DNA of 64,000 bases from Nocardioides marmorisolisilvae (lineage in GTDB: Bacteria; Actinomycetota; Actinomycetes; Propionibacteriales; Nocardioidaceae): NCBI RefSeq assembly GCF_003725775.1, contig NZ_RJSG01000002.1:1544804-1608803 (forward strand), written 5' to 3'. Numbering within the stretch: position 1 is the stretch's first letter; the number at the start of each line of letters is the position of its first letter. This document shows positions 1-8,497 of the stretch, piece by piece. A program made the position numbers and the translations under genes. The notes beneath the pieces were generated by a model, which saw nothing but the letters and a program-made list of their open reading frames with translations, searched no databases and was not told the origin of the DNA.

Positions 1-2
1 CG

Positions 3-1127
3 GCCCCTGAGGGGATCATGCTCGAGCCCTCCGGCCTGGCCGGACTGGTCTCGGTCGACCGGGAGAAGCTCACCGCGACCGCCCGCGCCGGTACGCCGCT
101 GAAGGTGCTCAACGAGGCGCTCGCGGCCCAGGGACTGTCGTTGCACAACATGGGCGACATCGCCGAGCAGACCATCGCCGGCGCGACCTCGACCGGCACC
201 CGCGGCGTGGTGGCCTCGCTCAGCGCCCAGATCGCCGGCCTCGAGCTGGTCACCGGCACCGGCCAGGTCCTGCGGGCTGACGCGGAGACGAACCCGGACG
301 TGTTCGCGGTCGCCCGACTCGGACTCGGGGCGCTCGGGATCCTCACGGAGATCACCTTCGCCGTCGAGCCGGTCTTCACCCTCGAGGCGCACGAGTTCCC
401 GATGCTCTGGGACGAGGCGATGGAGCGTTTCGACGCGATGGCCAGGGAGAACCACCACGCGGAGATGTACTGGTTCCCGCACACCGACCGGATCCTCGCC
501 AAGGAGAACAACCGGGTGCTCGAGGACCCCGAACCCCTGGGCCGCTTCCGGCACTGGCTGGACGACGAGTTCCTGTCGAACACGATGTTCGGGGTGGTCA
601 ACCGGATCGGCAACGCGCGCCCCTCGCTCATCCCCAAGATCAGCAACCTGTCGGGGCAGATGCTCTCCGAGCGCACCTACTCCGACGTGCCGCACAAGGT
701 GTTCACGTCCTCACGGTCGGTGGTCTTCCGTGAGATGGAGTACGCCGTGCCGCGCGAGGTGGGCCTGGAGGCTCTGGCCGAGGTCCGGCGCTGGATCGAC
801 TCCTCGGGCATCATGATCAGCTTCCCGGTGGAGGTGCGCACCACGCCGGCCGACGACATCGCGCTGTCGACGTCCTCGGGCCGGGAGTCGATGTACCTGG
901 CGTTCCACATGAACGCCCAGACCGACCACACGGCTTACTTCAAGGGCGTCGAGGACATCCTGCGCGGCTACGACGGCCGGCCGCACTGGGGCAAGCTCAA
1001 CACCCGCACCGCGGCCGACCTGGCGCCGGCGTACCCGCGCTGGGATGAGTTCCAGGCCGTGCGCGACCGCCTCGACCCCGACCGGGTCTTCAGCAACACC
1101 TACCTGCGCCGGGTTCTGGGCGACTGA
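3..1127 (+). CDS. D-arabinono-1,4-lactone oxidase family FAD enzyme, 5' end cut by window
   Basis: FAD-linked sugar-lactone oxidase of the D-arabinono-/L-gulono-1,4-lactone oxidase family, which oxidises aldonolactones to ascorbate-type products. The reading frame is open to the window edge and the residues before the first ATG at 18 (APEGI) fit the family, so the true start and part of the FAD-binding domain lie upstream. GATSTGTRG (residues 55-63 from that ATG) is the PCMH-type FAD-binding loop. The C-terminal ALO domain carries the typical HWGK motif near residue 323 and the DPDRVF tail. The physiological substrate cannot be read from sequence. The gene converges on the TRIC gene with a hairpin between. 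Confidence 0.9.
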   Translation, partial: APEGIMLEPSGLAGLVSVDREKLTATARAGTPLKVLNEALAAQGLSLHNMGDIAEQTIAGATSTGTRGVVASLSAQIAGLELVTGTGQVLRADAETNPDVFAVARLGLGALGILTEITFAVEPVFTLEAHEFPMLWDEAMERFDAMARENHHAEMYWFPHTDRILAKENNRVLEDPEPLGRFRHWLDDEFLSNTMFGVVNRIGNARPSLIPKISNLSGQMLSERTYSDVPHKVFTSSRSVVFREMEYAVPREVGLEALAEVRRWIDSSGIMISFPVEVRTTPADDIALSTSSGRESMYLAFHMNAQTDHTAYFKGVEDILRGYDGRPHWGKLNTRTAADLAPAYPRWDEFQAVRDRLDPDRVFSNTYLRRVLGD

Positions 1128-1174
1128 CCCGTCGATCCTTACGCCTACTCGTCGAAAGAACGACGGGTGAGCGA

Positions 1175-1202
1175 CGGTTTCCCACGTGCTGATGGGAAAC
1201 CG
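1175..1202. terminator. Bidirectional hairpin between convergent genes
   Basis: Perfect 10-bp stem, CGGTTTCCCA at 1175-1184 and TGGGAAACCG at 1193-1202, with an 8-nt loop. It lies between the oxidase end (1127) and the end of the TRIC gene (1207). There is no strong T-tract, so it may be an actinobacterial U-less terminator. Confidence 0.55.
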
Positions 1203-1206
1203 CGCC

Positions 1207-1836
1207 CTACACGCTCGGCGAGCCGCTGGCGATCGGAGCCCGCCAGTTGCGCAGGATCGCCAGCACCCGCCAGCCGAAGCAGATCACCAGGCCCGGCAGT
1301 GCGACGAACGCGAGCGCCCAGCCCTGCTCGTGCGCGAACACGGCCCAGGCAGCACCGGCCAGGGCCGGGGTCGCGTAGAGCTCGGAGGAGAAGATCACCG
1401 GCACGCGGCCGGCCAGGAGGTCGCGCGCCATGCCGCCGCCGATCCCGGTGACCATGCCCATCAGCGCCGCCGGCACCGGACCCAGGCCGTAGTCCAGGGC
1501 CTTGAGCGCGCCGGTGACGCAGAACAGCCCGAGCCCGGCGGCGTCGAAGATGTTGACCACCCGCTCCAACCGCCCCAGCGCCGGGTGGAAGACGAAGGTG
1601 ATCAGCCCGGCCACCACCGGCACCAGCAGGTAGCGCCAGTCCGCGAGCGCCTTGGGCGGGGTGGCATCGATCAGCACGTCGCGCAGGAAGCCGCCCCCGA
1701 GTCCCGTCGTACCGGCCAGCACCAGCACGCCGAAGACGTCGAGCTGCTTGCGGACCGCCACCAGCGCCCCGGAGATCGCGAACACGAAGATCCCGGCGAG
1801 CTCCAGGGTCAGGAGCAAGGGAGAGTCGTCGATCAT
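1207..1836 (-). CDS. TRIC-type cation channel family membrane protein
   Basis: Predicted small inner-membrane channel of the prokaryotic TRIC/YadS (UPF0126) family, 209 residues, about seven transmembrane segments built from two repeats. Each repeat carries the signature glycine motif: GGGFLRD at residues 47-53 and GGGMARD at 133-139. Family members pass monovalent cations as trimers. The start is the ATG at 1836, which gives a family-length protein. The frame is open further upstream into sepH antisense sequence, but that extension is not family-like. No clear Shine-Dalgarno is visible. It is transcribed away from sepH with an 88-bp intergenic gap. Confidence 0.88.
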   Translation of the reverse strand: MIDDSPLLLTLELAGIFVFAISGALVAVRKQLDVFGVLVLAGTTGLGGGFLRDVLIDATPPKALADWRYLLVPVVAGLITFVFHPALGRLERVVNIFDAAGLGLFCVTGALKALDYGLGPVPAALMGMVTGIGGGMARDLLAGRVPVIFSSELYATPALAGAAWAVFAHEQGWALAFVALPGLVICFGWRVLAILRNWRAPIASGSPSV

Positions 1837-1924
1837 GCGCTGAGCGTAGGGCGGCGCGCCGCCCCAGCGACACGCCGGGGAAAGGTAGGCTCGCCCCACG
1901 CGGACCGAAGGAGTACTGGCAACG

Positions 1925-2878
1925 ATGCAGCACCTCACCCCGGTGGGGCTCAGCAAGGACGGCAAGAACCTGGTCCTGGTGAGCGAATCCGGAGAGGAGT
2001 TCGCCGTACCGGTCGACCATCGGCTGCGAACGGCCCTCAGGGGTGACCACGCTCGGCTCGGCCAGTTGGAGATGAAGATGGAAAGCGCTCTGCGACCGCG
2101 CGACATCCAGACCCGGATCAGGGCGGGTGAGTCCACGGACGACGTCGCCGCGGCCGCCCAGACCACGGTCGAGGCGATCATGCCGTTCGCTGCGCCGGTC
2201 CTTGCCGAGCGCGCCCACGTGGCCCAGACCGCCGTGAAGTCCTCGATCCGCCGTGCCTCCGCGGACTCCACGCCTGCCGGTCGCACCCTCGACGAAGCCT
2301 CCCTGCAGCACCTGATGTCGGTCTCGGTCCGTTCCGAGGACGTGGACTGGGACGCCTGGCGCCGCGAGGACGGCCGCTGGACCCTGGTCGGCACCTACGT
2401 CGTCCGCGGCACCGAGCACCGTGCCGAGTTCAGCTACGACCAGCCCGGCCGCTACGTGGTCGCGGACAACGACGAGGCTCGCCTGCTGACCGGTGAGGCG
2501 ACCGCCGCGAGCGAGGACGAGCCGACCGTGCCGACCCGGCGGCTGAGCGCGGTGCCCGGCACCGACGAGCTCCCGCTGGGCGACGATGCGATCGAGCTGG
2601 TCCGCGACGAGCCCGTCGAGGAGCAGGCCAGCCTGGACGACCTGGCGGCCGACCACGCCGACGCCGACTGGATCGCACCCACCGCGCACACCGACGAGGT
2701 CGAGGACGAGCCCGCCGAGGACGAGCTGGTCGAGACGCCTGCGCCCGAGCCGGAGGCCCCGGCAGCCGAGGTCGACATCGCTCCCGAGCCCACCGACGAG
2801 GCGCCGGCCCGCAAGAAGGGTCGCTCCTCGGTGCCGAGCTGGGACGAGATCATGTTCGGCGGCGGCAAGAACGACTGA
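1925..2878 (+). CDS. sepH: Septation protein SepH (DUF3071)
   Basis: SepH is the actinobacterial cell-division regulator that binds FtsZ and promotes filament assembly at the septum. The N-terminal 150 or so residues are the DUF3071 domain with its helix-turn-helix-like section (around residues 60-110). A long acidic Glu/Asp/Pro-rich linker follows, and the protein ends in the conserved tail SVPSWDEIMFG. Length 317 residues fits. GAAGGAG lies 12 nt before the ATG. Its location near parC and DUF5998 matches the order in other actinobacteria. Family assignment is firm; function is by homology. Confidence 0.9.
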   Translation: MQHLTPVGLSKDGKNLVLVSESGEEFAVPVDHRLRTALRGDHARLGQLEMKMESALRPRDIQTRIRAGESTDDVAAAAQTTVEAIMPFAAPVLAERAHVAQTAVKSSIRRASADSTPAGRTLDEASLQHLMSVSVRSEDVDWDAWRREDGRWTLVGTYVVRGTEHRAEFSYDQPGRYVVADNDEARLLTGEATAASEDEPTVPTRRLSAVPGTDELPLGDDAIELVRDEPVEEQASLDDLAADHADADWIAPTAHTDEVEDEPAEDELVETPAPEPEAPAAEVDIAPEPTDEAPARKKGRSSVPSWDEIMFGGGKND

Positions 2879-2891
2879 TTGGACAGCGCTC

Positions 2892-2907
2892 GTTACTCGC
2901 CAGTAAC
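2892..2907. promoter_or_regulatory. Palindromic operator GTTACT-CGCC-AGTAAC
   Basis: A 16-bp inverted repeat with perfect 6-bp arms and 4-bp spacer, 85 bp upstream of the double SDR gene. The same core (TTACT-N4-AGTAA) occurs once more in the window at 21983-21996, upstream of a secreted lipase. The form suits a TetR-family repressor; which one is unknown. Confidence 0.6.
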
Positions 2908-2992
2908 ATTTGGCGGGAACGTGACGCAACGGCGCGTTGCGAGTTGAATGACAGTCCAGCCCGCCCCCGCAACGCACCAGTGAAGAGGCGCC

Positions 2993-4999
2993 ATGTCCTA
3001 CTTCGTCACCGGCGCGACCGGATTCATCGGTCGCTACCTGGTCTCCGAGCTTCTCGCGAACCGTGAGGGCACGATCTACCTGCTCTGCCGGGGCGGTTCC
3101 CGCGCGCGGCTGGACGCCCTGATCACCCAGTGGGGCGGCAGCTCCCGCCTGGTCCCGGTCATCGGCGACCTGCGCGCCGACCAGCTCGGCGTCGACCCTG
3201 ACTGGATCGCCGAGCACGACGGCAAGATCGACCACTTCTTCCACCTCGCCGCGATCTACGACATGACCGCCTCGGACGAGATGAACGAGGAGCTCAACGT
3301 CGGCGGAACCCGGGCGGCCCTCTCCCTGGCCGGCGCCATCAACGCCGGGGTCTTCCACCAGGTCTCCTCGATCGCCGCCTCCGGTGACTACGCCGGCCTG
3401 TACGACGAGTCGATGTTCGACGAGGGCCAGGGCCTGCCGTCGGCGTACCACCGCACCAAGTTCGAGTCCGAGAAGATCGTCCGCGAGGAGTCGCCGGTCC
3501 CGTGGCGCGTCTACCGCCCGGCCGTCGTCGTGGGTCACTCCGAGACCGGCGCGATGGACAAGATCGACGGCCCGTACTACTTCTTCCCGCTGTTCAAGCG
3601 GATGCGTGACAACCTGCCGTCCTGGCTGCCGCTGGTCGGCGTCGACCTGGGCGACACCAACGTCGTGCCGGTCGACTACGTCGCCAAGGCGATGGACTAC
3701 CTCGGCCACGTGCCGGGCCACGACGGCGAGGCGTTCCACCTGGTCAACCCGGAGCCGCAGAACACCGTCGAGCTCTTCAACACCTTCGCTGCCGCCGCCA
3801 AGGCGCCGCAGTTCGCGGTGCCGATCGACCGGACCGTGACGAACCGGCTGCCCACCGCGCTGCTCCCCCGCCAGTTCCGCCCGGGCGCACTGTTCGGTGC
3901 CGCCCTGCGGACCGCGCCGGCCCACCTGGTGCTGAACCAGACGCTGGGTCGCTTCGGCATCCCGGCCGAGGTCCTCGAGCACGCCGCGTTCCCGACCGTC
4001 TACGCGTCGAAGTCGACCCAGAAGGCGCTGGCCGGCTCGGGTCTCGCCGTACCGGACCTTGAGTCGTACGCCGGCACGCTGTGGTCCTACTGGGAGGACA
4101 TGCTCGACGACTCGATCAAGTCCGACCGGGCCGCGACGTCCGCGCTCAAGGGCAAGACCGTCGTGATCACCGGCGCCTCCTCCGGCATCGGCCTGGTCAC
4201 GGCCGTCCAGGTCGCCAAGGCCGGGGCCATCCCGATCCTGGTCGCCCGCGGCAAGGACAAGCTGGAGCAGACCAAGGCGCTGATCGAGAGCCAGGGTGGC
4301 CAGGCCTACGCCTACGGCTGCGACCTGTCGGACCTGCAGGCGATCGACGCGCTGACGACCCAGCTCTCCGGCGACTTCGAGCACATCGACTACGTGGTCA
4401 ACAACGCCGGCCGCTCGATCCGCCGCTCGCTGAAGCTGTCCGAGGACCGCTTCCACGACTTCGAGCGCACCATGCAGCTGAACTACTTCGGCGCGATCCG
4501 GCTGATCATGGGCCTGCTGCCGAAGATGCGTGAGCAGAAGTCCGGCCACGTCGTGAACATCTCCTCGATCGGCGTGCTCACCAACCCGCCGCGGTTCAGC
4601 GCGTACGTCGCCTCGAAGGCCGCGCTGGACGCGTGGAGCAACGTGGTCTCCTCCGAGCTCGTCGGGGACGGCGTCTCCTTCACCAGCATCCACATGCCGC
4701 TGGTGCGGACCCCGATGATCGCCCCGACCAAGATGTACGACCGGTTCCCGACGATCAGCCCCGGGCAGGCCGCCTCGATGGTGGTCAGCGCGCTGGTCGA
4801 GCGGCCGCACGAGATCAACACCCTCACCGGCAACCTGGGCGCCCTCGCGCACACCCTGGCCCCGAAGGTGGCGTTCCGGATCCTCAACCTGGCCTACCAG
4901 GTGTTCCCGGACTCCGCGGCGGCCAAGGGCGAGACCGCGGCGGCGCCGACCAACGAGCAGGTCATGATGTCGCGCGTCCTCAAGGGCGTGCACTGGTAA
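2993..4999 (+). CDS. AcrA1-like two-domain SDR (acyl-CoA reductase type)
   Basis: Two oxidoreductase domains in one chain of 668 residues. Residues 1 to about 370 are an extended SDR with TGATGFIG at 6-13 and catalytic YHRTK (Tyr152, Lys156). Residues about 384-668 are a classical SDR with TGASSGIG at 393-400 and YVASK (Tyr538, Lys542). This layout and length match the mycobacterial AcrA1 (Rv3391) family, annotated as multifunctional fatty acyl-CoA reductases that make fatty aldehydes or alcohols. The substrate here is not proven. An operator-like palindrome lies 85 bp upstream, and the next gene overlaps the stop codon, so the two are probably co-translated. Confidence 0.88.
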   Translation: MSYFVTGATGFIGRYLVSELLANREGTIYLLCRGGSRARLDALITQWGGSSRLVPVIGDLRADQLGVDPDWIAEHDGKIDHFFHLAAIYDMTASDEMNEELNVGGTRAALSLAGAINAGVFHQVSSIAASGDYAGLYDESMFDEGQGLPSAYHRTKFESEKIVREESPVPWRVYRPAVVVGHSETGAMDKIDGPYYFFPLFKRMRDNLPSWLPLVGVDLGDTNVVPVDYVAKAMDYLGHVPGHDGEAFHLVNPEPQNTVELFNTFAAAAKAPQFAVPIDRTVTNRLPTALLPRQFRPGALFGAALRTAPAHLVLNQTLGRFGIPAEVLEHAAFPTVYASKSTQKALAGSGLAVPDLESYAGTLWSYWEDMLDDSIKSDRAATSALKGKTVVITGASSGIGLVTAVQVAKAGAIPILVARGKDKLEQTKALIESQGGQAYAYGCDLSDLQAIDALTTQLSGDFEHIDYVVNNAGRSIRRSLKLSEDRFHDFERTMQLNYFGAIRLIMGLLPKMREQKSGHVVNISSIGVLTNPPRFSAYVASKAALDAWSNVVSSELVGDGVSFTSIHMPLVRTPMIAPTKMYDRFPTISPGQAASMVVSALVERPHEINTLTGNLGALAHTLAPKVAFRILNLAYQVFPDSAAAKGETAAAPTNEQVMMSRVLKGVHW

Positions 5000-5457
5000 C
5001 CCCGCTCGACCTGCGCGAGGTCTTCGCCAGCCCCTGGGCCGGGCAGGCGACGACCCGGCTGCCCTGGTGGCTGCGCTGGATCCCGTTCCTGCCGACCCGG
5101 TTCGAGTTCCGCACCGTGGCCGTCCCCGACGGGCCGAGGGACGTCGTCGTCAACGACACCCAGACCTTTCCGAACGGCAAGGTGTGGGAGCGGACCATGC
5201 GCGGCGAGCTGCTCGAGCCCGGGCGCTGGCGGATGACGGCCGACGACATGCCCGGTGGTGCGCTCATCACCGTGGGCAGCGACGGCTACACGTTCACCTA
5301 CCGGATCTGGGTGCCGCTCCTCGGACCGCTCAAGGTGCCGTTGCGGTGCCACGACGAGGTTCGCTTCTCCGACGAGGCGACCCTCCTGGACACCATCGAG
5401 TTCCGCTTCCTGGGGATCCGGGTCGGCACGCTGACGATGCAGTTGCGCCGGGACTAA
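4996..5457 (+). CDS. Uncharacterised protein coupled to the AcrA1-like SDR (DUF4166-like); apparent GTA start
   Basis: A 153-residue soluble protein resembling DUF4166-type domains, but the assignment is tentative. It contains a Trp/Pro-rich N-terminus and a beta-rich remainder (RDVVVNDTQTFPNGKVWERT, then GRWRMTADDMPGG). No ATG, GTG or TTG occurs in frame before a GTG at 5116, which would remove about 40 residues of apparently real protein. The natural start would be the codon overlapping the SDR stop. Here the overlap reads GTAA (4996-4999) where neighbours use GTGA, so the start codon is GTA as written. The 3' end overlaps the sulfurtransferase stop on the other strand. Confidence 0.6.
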   Translation, partial: VTPLDLREVFASPWAGQATTRLPWWLRWIPFLPTRFEFRTVAVPDGPRDVVVNDTQTFPNGKVWERTMRGELLEPGRWRMTADDMPGGALITVGSDGYTFTYRIWVPLLGPLKVPLRCHDEVRFSDEATLLDTIEFRFLGIRVGTLTMQLRRD

Positions 5458-6269
5458 CCGGTCGCGATCGGCCGTTCCGGGTCGGTGATCCACTCGCTCC
5501 ACGAGCCCGGGTAGAGCGACGCGTCGATCCCCGCACTGGCCAGCGCCAGGATGTTGTGCACCGCCGTCACGCCGGATCCGCAGTAGACGCCCACCTCGGT
5601 CTCGGCCGTGGCGCCCTCGACGGCGTATAGGGCCTGGATCTCGGCCGGCGAGCGGAAGGTGCCGTCCACTCGCACGTTCGCGGTCGTGGGCACGTTCACC
5701 GCTCCCGGGATGCGTCCGGCGACCGGGTCGACCGGCTCGGTATCGCCACGGAAGCGCTCGGGTGCCCGGGCGTCGACGAGCACGCCGCGCTCGACGAACG
5801 CCGGGATCTCGTCGGCCGTCACCACCGGCATCACGCCGGGACCGGGCTGGAAGTCGCCGTCGATCGGCAGCCGCAACCCGTCCTCGACGGCTCCCCCGGC
5901 AGCGACCCAGGCGCTGAACCCACCGTCGAGCACCCGTACGTCGGGGTGCCCGTGGTGACGCAGCAGCCACCAGCACCGGGCGGCTGCCCGGCCCTGCCAG
6001 TCGTCGTAGACCACGACCGGCCGCTCGACCGAGACGCCGACCTTGCGCATCGCCGCACCGAAGACCTCCGGATCGGGTAGCGGGTGCCGACCACCGGCTC
6101 CAGGAGCCGCTGCCAGCGCTGTGTCCATGTCGACGTACTGGGCGAACGGGACGTGTCCCTCGAGGTAGAGAGCCATGCCGCCCGGCCCGCCCATCTGGTA
6201 CCGGACGTCGAGGATGGTGACCTTCCCGAGAAGGGCGTCGAGTTCAGCGGCTTGCACGAGCGGGCTCAT
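5454..6269 (-). CDS. sseA: Thiosulfate/3-mercaptopyruvate sulfurtransferase
   Basis: Rhodanese-type enzyme of 271 residues with two rhodanese domains; the second bears the catalytic loop CGSGVTA with the active Cys near residue 230. CGSGVTA is the version usual for 3-mercaptopyruvate sulfurtransferases, which move sulfane sulfur to cyanide, thiols or sulfur-carrier proteins in the cytoplasm. The first domain has the expected inactive-domain motifs (LDVRYQMGG, EGHVPFAQYVDMDTAL). The ATG at 6269 gives the standard length. The frame is open upstream into tdk antisense, which I reject. It diverges from tdk across only 16 bp, so the promoters must overlap coding sequence or transcripts are leaderless. 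Confidence 0.9.
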   Translation of the reverse strand: MSPLVQAAELDALLGKVTILDVRYQMGGPGGMALYLEGHVPFAQYVDMDTALAAAPGAGGRHPLPDPEVFGAAMRKVGVSVERPVVVYDDWQGRAAARCWWLLRHHGHPDVRVLDGGFSAWVAAGGAVEDGLRLPIDGDFQPGPGVMPVVTADEIPAFVERGVLVDARAPERFRGDTEPVDPVAGRIPGAVNVPTTANVRVDGTFRSPAEIQALYAVEGATAETEVGVYCGSGVTAVHNILALASAGIDASLYPGSWSEWITDPERPIATG

Positions 6270-6285
6270 GGCATGATCCTCCCCG

Positions 6286-6939
6286 ATGGCTGAACTCCAC
6301 TTCTTCACCGGGACCATGGATTCGGGGAAGAGCACGCTCGCGCTGCAGACGAACCACAACCACGCCGCGCGCGGCCGGGTCGGCCGGATCTTCACCACCC
6401 ACGACCGGGCCGGCGAGGCGATCCTGTCCTCGCGCCTGGGCCTGGAGCACGACGCCCTCGAGGTCACCGACGACTTCGACTTCTGGCGCTACGTCGTCGA
6501 CGCGCTGACCCACGGCGCCCGGATCGACTACCTGATCTGCGACGAGGCCCAGTTCTACGGCCCGCGCCAGATCGACCAGCTCGCCCGGATCGTCGACGAG
6601 CTCCAGATCGACGTCTTCGCCTTCGGGATCCTCTCCGACTTCCGTACCGAGCTCTTCGCCGGTTCACGCCGCCTGGTCGAGCTCGCCGACCGCACCCACG
6701 TGCTCCAGGTCGAGGCGCTGTGCTGGTGCGGCAAGCGGGCCACCCACAACGCCCGTACCGAGAACGGCGAGATGGTGACCGAGGGCGAGGTCATCGTCGT
6801 GGGTGACGTGGAGAACAAGAACGCCGAGCCGGCTGAGGTCGCCTACGAGGTCCTCTGCCGCCAGCACCACCGGCGTCGGATGACCGCGGCCCGCGCGAAG
6901 GCGATCTCCGCGGTCAGCGAACCGCTGCCGTTCGCATGA
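6286..6939 (+). CDS. tdk: Thymidine kinase (type II)
   Basis: Phosphorylates thymidine to dTMP in the salvage pathway. The Walker A loop GTMDSGKST is at residues 9-17, the Walker B-like DEAQF at 86-90, and the zinc lasso region includes CWCGKRATHNAR (about 146-157) and a later CRQHH. Length 217 is usual. The last codons overlap the start of the next ORF (ATG at 6936). The sequence encoding the C-terminal tail RAKAISAVSEPLPFA is duplicated at about 7267-7312, after the next ORF. Confidence 0.93.
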   Translation: MAELHFFTGTMDSGKSTLALQTNHNHAARGRVGRIFTTHDRAGEAILSSRLGLEHDALEVTDDFDFWRYVVDALTHGARIDYLICDEAQFYGPRQIDQLARIVDELQIDVFAFGILSDFRTELFAGSRRLVELADRTHVLQVEALCWCGKRATHNARTENGEMVTEGEVIVVGDVENKNAEPAEVAYEVLCRQHHRRRMTAARAKAISAVSEPLPFA

Positions 6940-7312
6940 TCCGGAAGGCCGCTGGAATCGGCGGCGGGATCCTTTTCCTCTTCGTCCGCGGAATCCTGCT
7001 GTGGCTGTTGCTGGCGTTCTCGGTACTCGTGTGGCTTGTCGGCCTCGTGCTCTGGCCGGCGATCCGGCTGTTCGGTGAACACGTACCTGTTTCCCAGCTT
7101 TACTACTCGCGTTGGGCGACCTACCTGCTCGACGCACTGCTGACGCGCGTGCTTCCTTGGGACAACGCACCGTGGCCCTGGCAGGTCGACGTGCGTCGTT
7201 CTCGGATCAACTCCTGGAGCGATGCGTTCGACTGGCCGCTCGCTTAGGAATCGCCGGTGGACCGGCCGGGCCAAGGTGATTTCCGCGGTCAGCGGACCGC
7301 TGCCGTTCGCCT
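6894..7312 (+). repeat. Duplicated tdk 3' end (direct repeat flanking the small ORF)
   Basis: The tdk tail at about 6894-6936 (ending CTGCCGTTCGC) recurs at 7269-7311 with few mismatches. Both copies would read as (A/G)RAK(A/V)ISAVS(E/G)PLPFA. The second copy lies outside any gene. The copies are about 375 bp apart and enclose the small membrane-protein ORF. Confidence 0.8.
6936..7247 (+). CDS. Small uncharacterised membrane protein
   Basis: A 103-residue protein with one or two strongly hydrophobic segments in residues 7-50 (ILFLFVRGILLWLLLAFSVL), followed by a Trp-rich soluble tail. It starts on an ATG that overlaps the tdk stop, implying translational coupling. I do not recognise the family. 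It is bracketed by two copies of the tdk 3' end, so it may have arrived by insertion or a local duplication. Confidence 0.55.
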   Translation: MIRKAAGIGGGILFLFVRGILLWLLLAFSVLVWLVGLVLWPAIRLFGEHVPVSQLYYSRWATYLLDALLTRVLPWDNAPWPWQVDVRRSRINSWSDAFDWPLA

Positions 7313-7333
7313 GCGACTGCGCGCCCGTCGCCG

Positions 7334-7352
7334 GGTTTCGACAAGCTCAACC
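7334..7352. repeat. REP-like half element, GGTTTCGACAAGCTCAACC type
   Basis: The string GTTTCGACAAGCTCAACCA lies in the convergent gap between the small ORF and the AP-superfamily gene. It resembles the arm of a dispersed palindromic repeat I associate with high-GC actinobacterial genomes. Only one arm is visible here, so this is tentative. Confidence 0.35.
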
Positions 7353-7362
7353 AGCATGGGCG

Positions 7363-8484
7363 TCAGCAGATCAGGATCGGGATCTCCATCTCGACCGCGG
7401 TCAGCGAGCCGTGGAATCCGACCAGCAGGTTCTCGTACGGGAAGTCGGCCATGCTGATCAGCGCGGTCTGACCGGCCGCTGCCACGACCACGTCGCCGAG
7501 CCGCGGGCGGACCTGCGGGGCGACGGTGCCGAACCAGCCGCGCTCGATGGCCTCGTCGCGCGCGAGCACCTGACCGCGGTCGCCGAGGAACTCGCGCCAG
7601 GTGGCCAGCACGTCGTCGACGGCACGACCCGAGCAGTACAGGTGCCGGAAGCGCGCCTCTCCGCCGATCAGCTGGACACCGGAGCGCAGCTCGGGGTGCT
7701 CGTCGATGTCGATCCGGAACTCGTTCGGGCAGTCGACCATGCCGTGGTCGGCCACGACGACCAATCGGACGCCCGGGTCGAGGGACTCGCGCAGCTGCTC
7801 GACCCCGGCGTCGATCGCCCCGAGCTGGGCCCGCCACTGCGCGGAGTCGACGCCGTAGCGGTGTCCCGTCCAGTCGAGGTCGCCGTCGTAGACGTAGGTG
7901 ACCGACGGGGACACCGCGGACTCGGTGACCGCAGCGGCGATCCGCTCGCCGATCTTGTCGCCGTCGACGAACTCGGCGCCGCGGAAGGCACTCAGCGTCA
8001 GACCCGAGTCGACGAACTCCTTCTTGCTGACGACGGTCGCATGCACCCCGGCTGACCGCAGGCGCGCGAAGGCGCTCGGGTTCGGCTGCCACTCGGCCGG
8101 ATCGACGACGTCCTTGTTCCAGAACAGCGCGTTGAGCAGCTTCTCGGTGCCGGGGATGCGGGAGGTGAAACCGACCAGGCCGTGCTCCCCCGGTGTCAGC
8201 GCCGTGCCGAGCGAGGTCAGGCTCGTCGCGGTGGTCGACGGAACCCCGGCGACCCCCGGCTCCTGCAGGAGCGCGTGCAGGTACGGCGCGTGCTCGGCGT
8301 GCTGCTCGATCAGCCGATGACCCAACCCGTCGACCAGGAACACCACGTAGCGCTGGGCGGGTGGGAGCACGAGCTCGGTGTCGTGGAAGCCGACGTCGAC
8401 GCCGAGTGCCGTCGCGATCGCCGGGAGCACGTCACCGAGGGTGCGGCCGCCGTACGAGGGCTCGACGAAGGAGAAGGAGGTCAC
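7363..8484 (-). CDS. Alkaline phosphatase superfamily nucleotide pyrophosphatase/phosphodiesterase-like protein
   Basis: Predicted metal-dependent phosphoesterase of 373 residues. Metal-site motifs of the superfamily are in order: VDGLG at about 51-55, the nucleophile loop STTATSL (Thr near 84), a mid motif YVYDGDLDWTGHRYG, ADHGMV, and a C-terminal FHGSL. It has no signal peptide, so it is probably cytoplasmic. The DUF5998 gene lies immediately upstream on the same strand, a pairing that I recall from other actinobacteria. Substrate is unknown. Confidence 0.85.
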   Translation of the reverse strand: MTSFSFVEPSYGGRTLGDVLPAIATALGVDVGFHDTELVLPPAQRYVVFLVDGLGHRLIEQHAEHAPYLHALLQEPGVAGVPSTTATSLTSLGTALTPGEHGLVGFTSRIPGTEKLLNALFWNKDVVDPAEWQPNPSAFARLRSAGVHATVVSKKEFVDSGLTLSAFRGAEFVDGDKIGERIAAAVTESAVSPSVTYVYDGDLDWTGHRYGVDSAQWRAQLGAIDAGVEQLRESLDPGVRLVVVADHGMVDCPNEFRIDIDEHPELRSGVQLIGGEARFRHLYCSGRAVDDVLATWREFLGDRGQVLARDEAIERGWFGTVAPQVRPRLGDVVVAAAGQTALISMADFPYENLLVGFHGSLTAVEMEIPILIC

Positions 8485-8497
8485 GGCGGCGTCGGGC

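Noticed and set aside
1145-4993. Minus-strand open frame of 1282 codons
   Set aside because: Runs antisense to TRIC, sepH and the SDR; Arg-, Gly- and Val-rich without domains. A GC-bias mirror frame.
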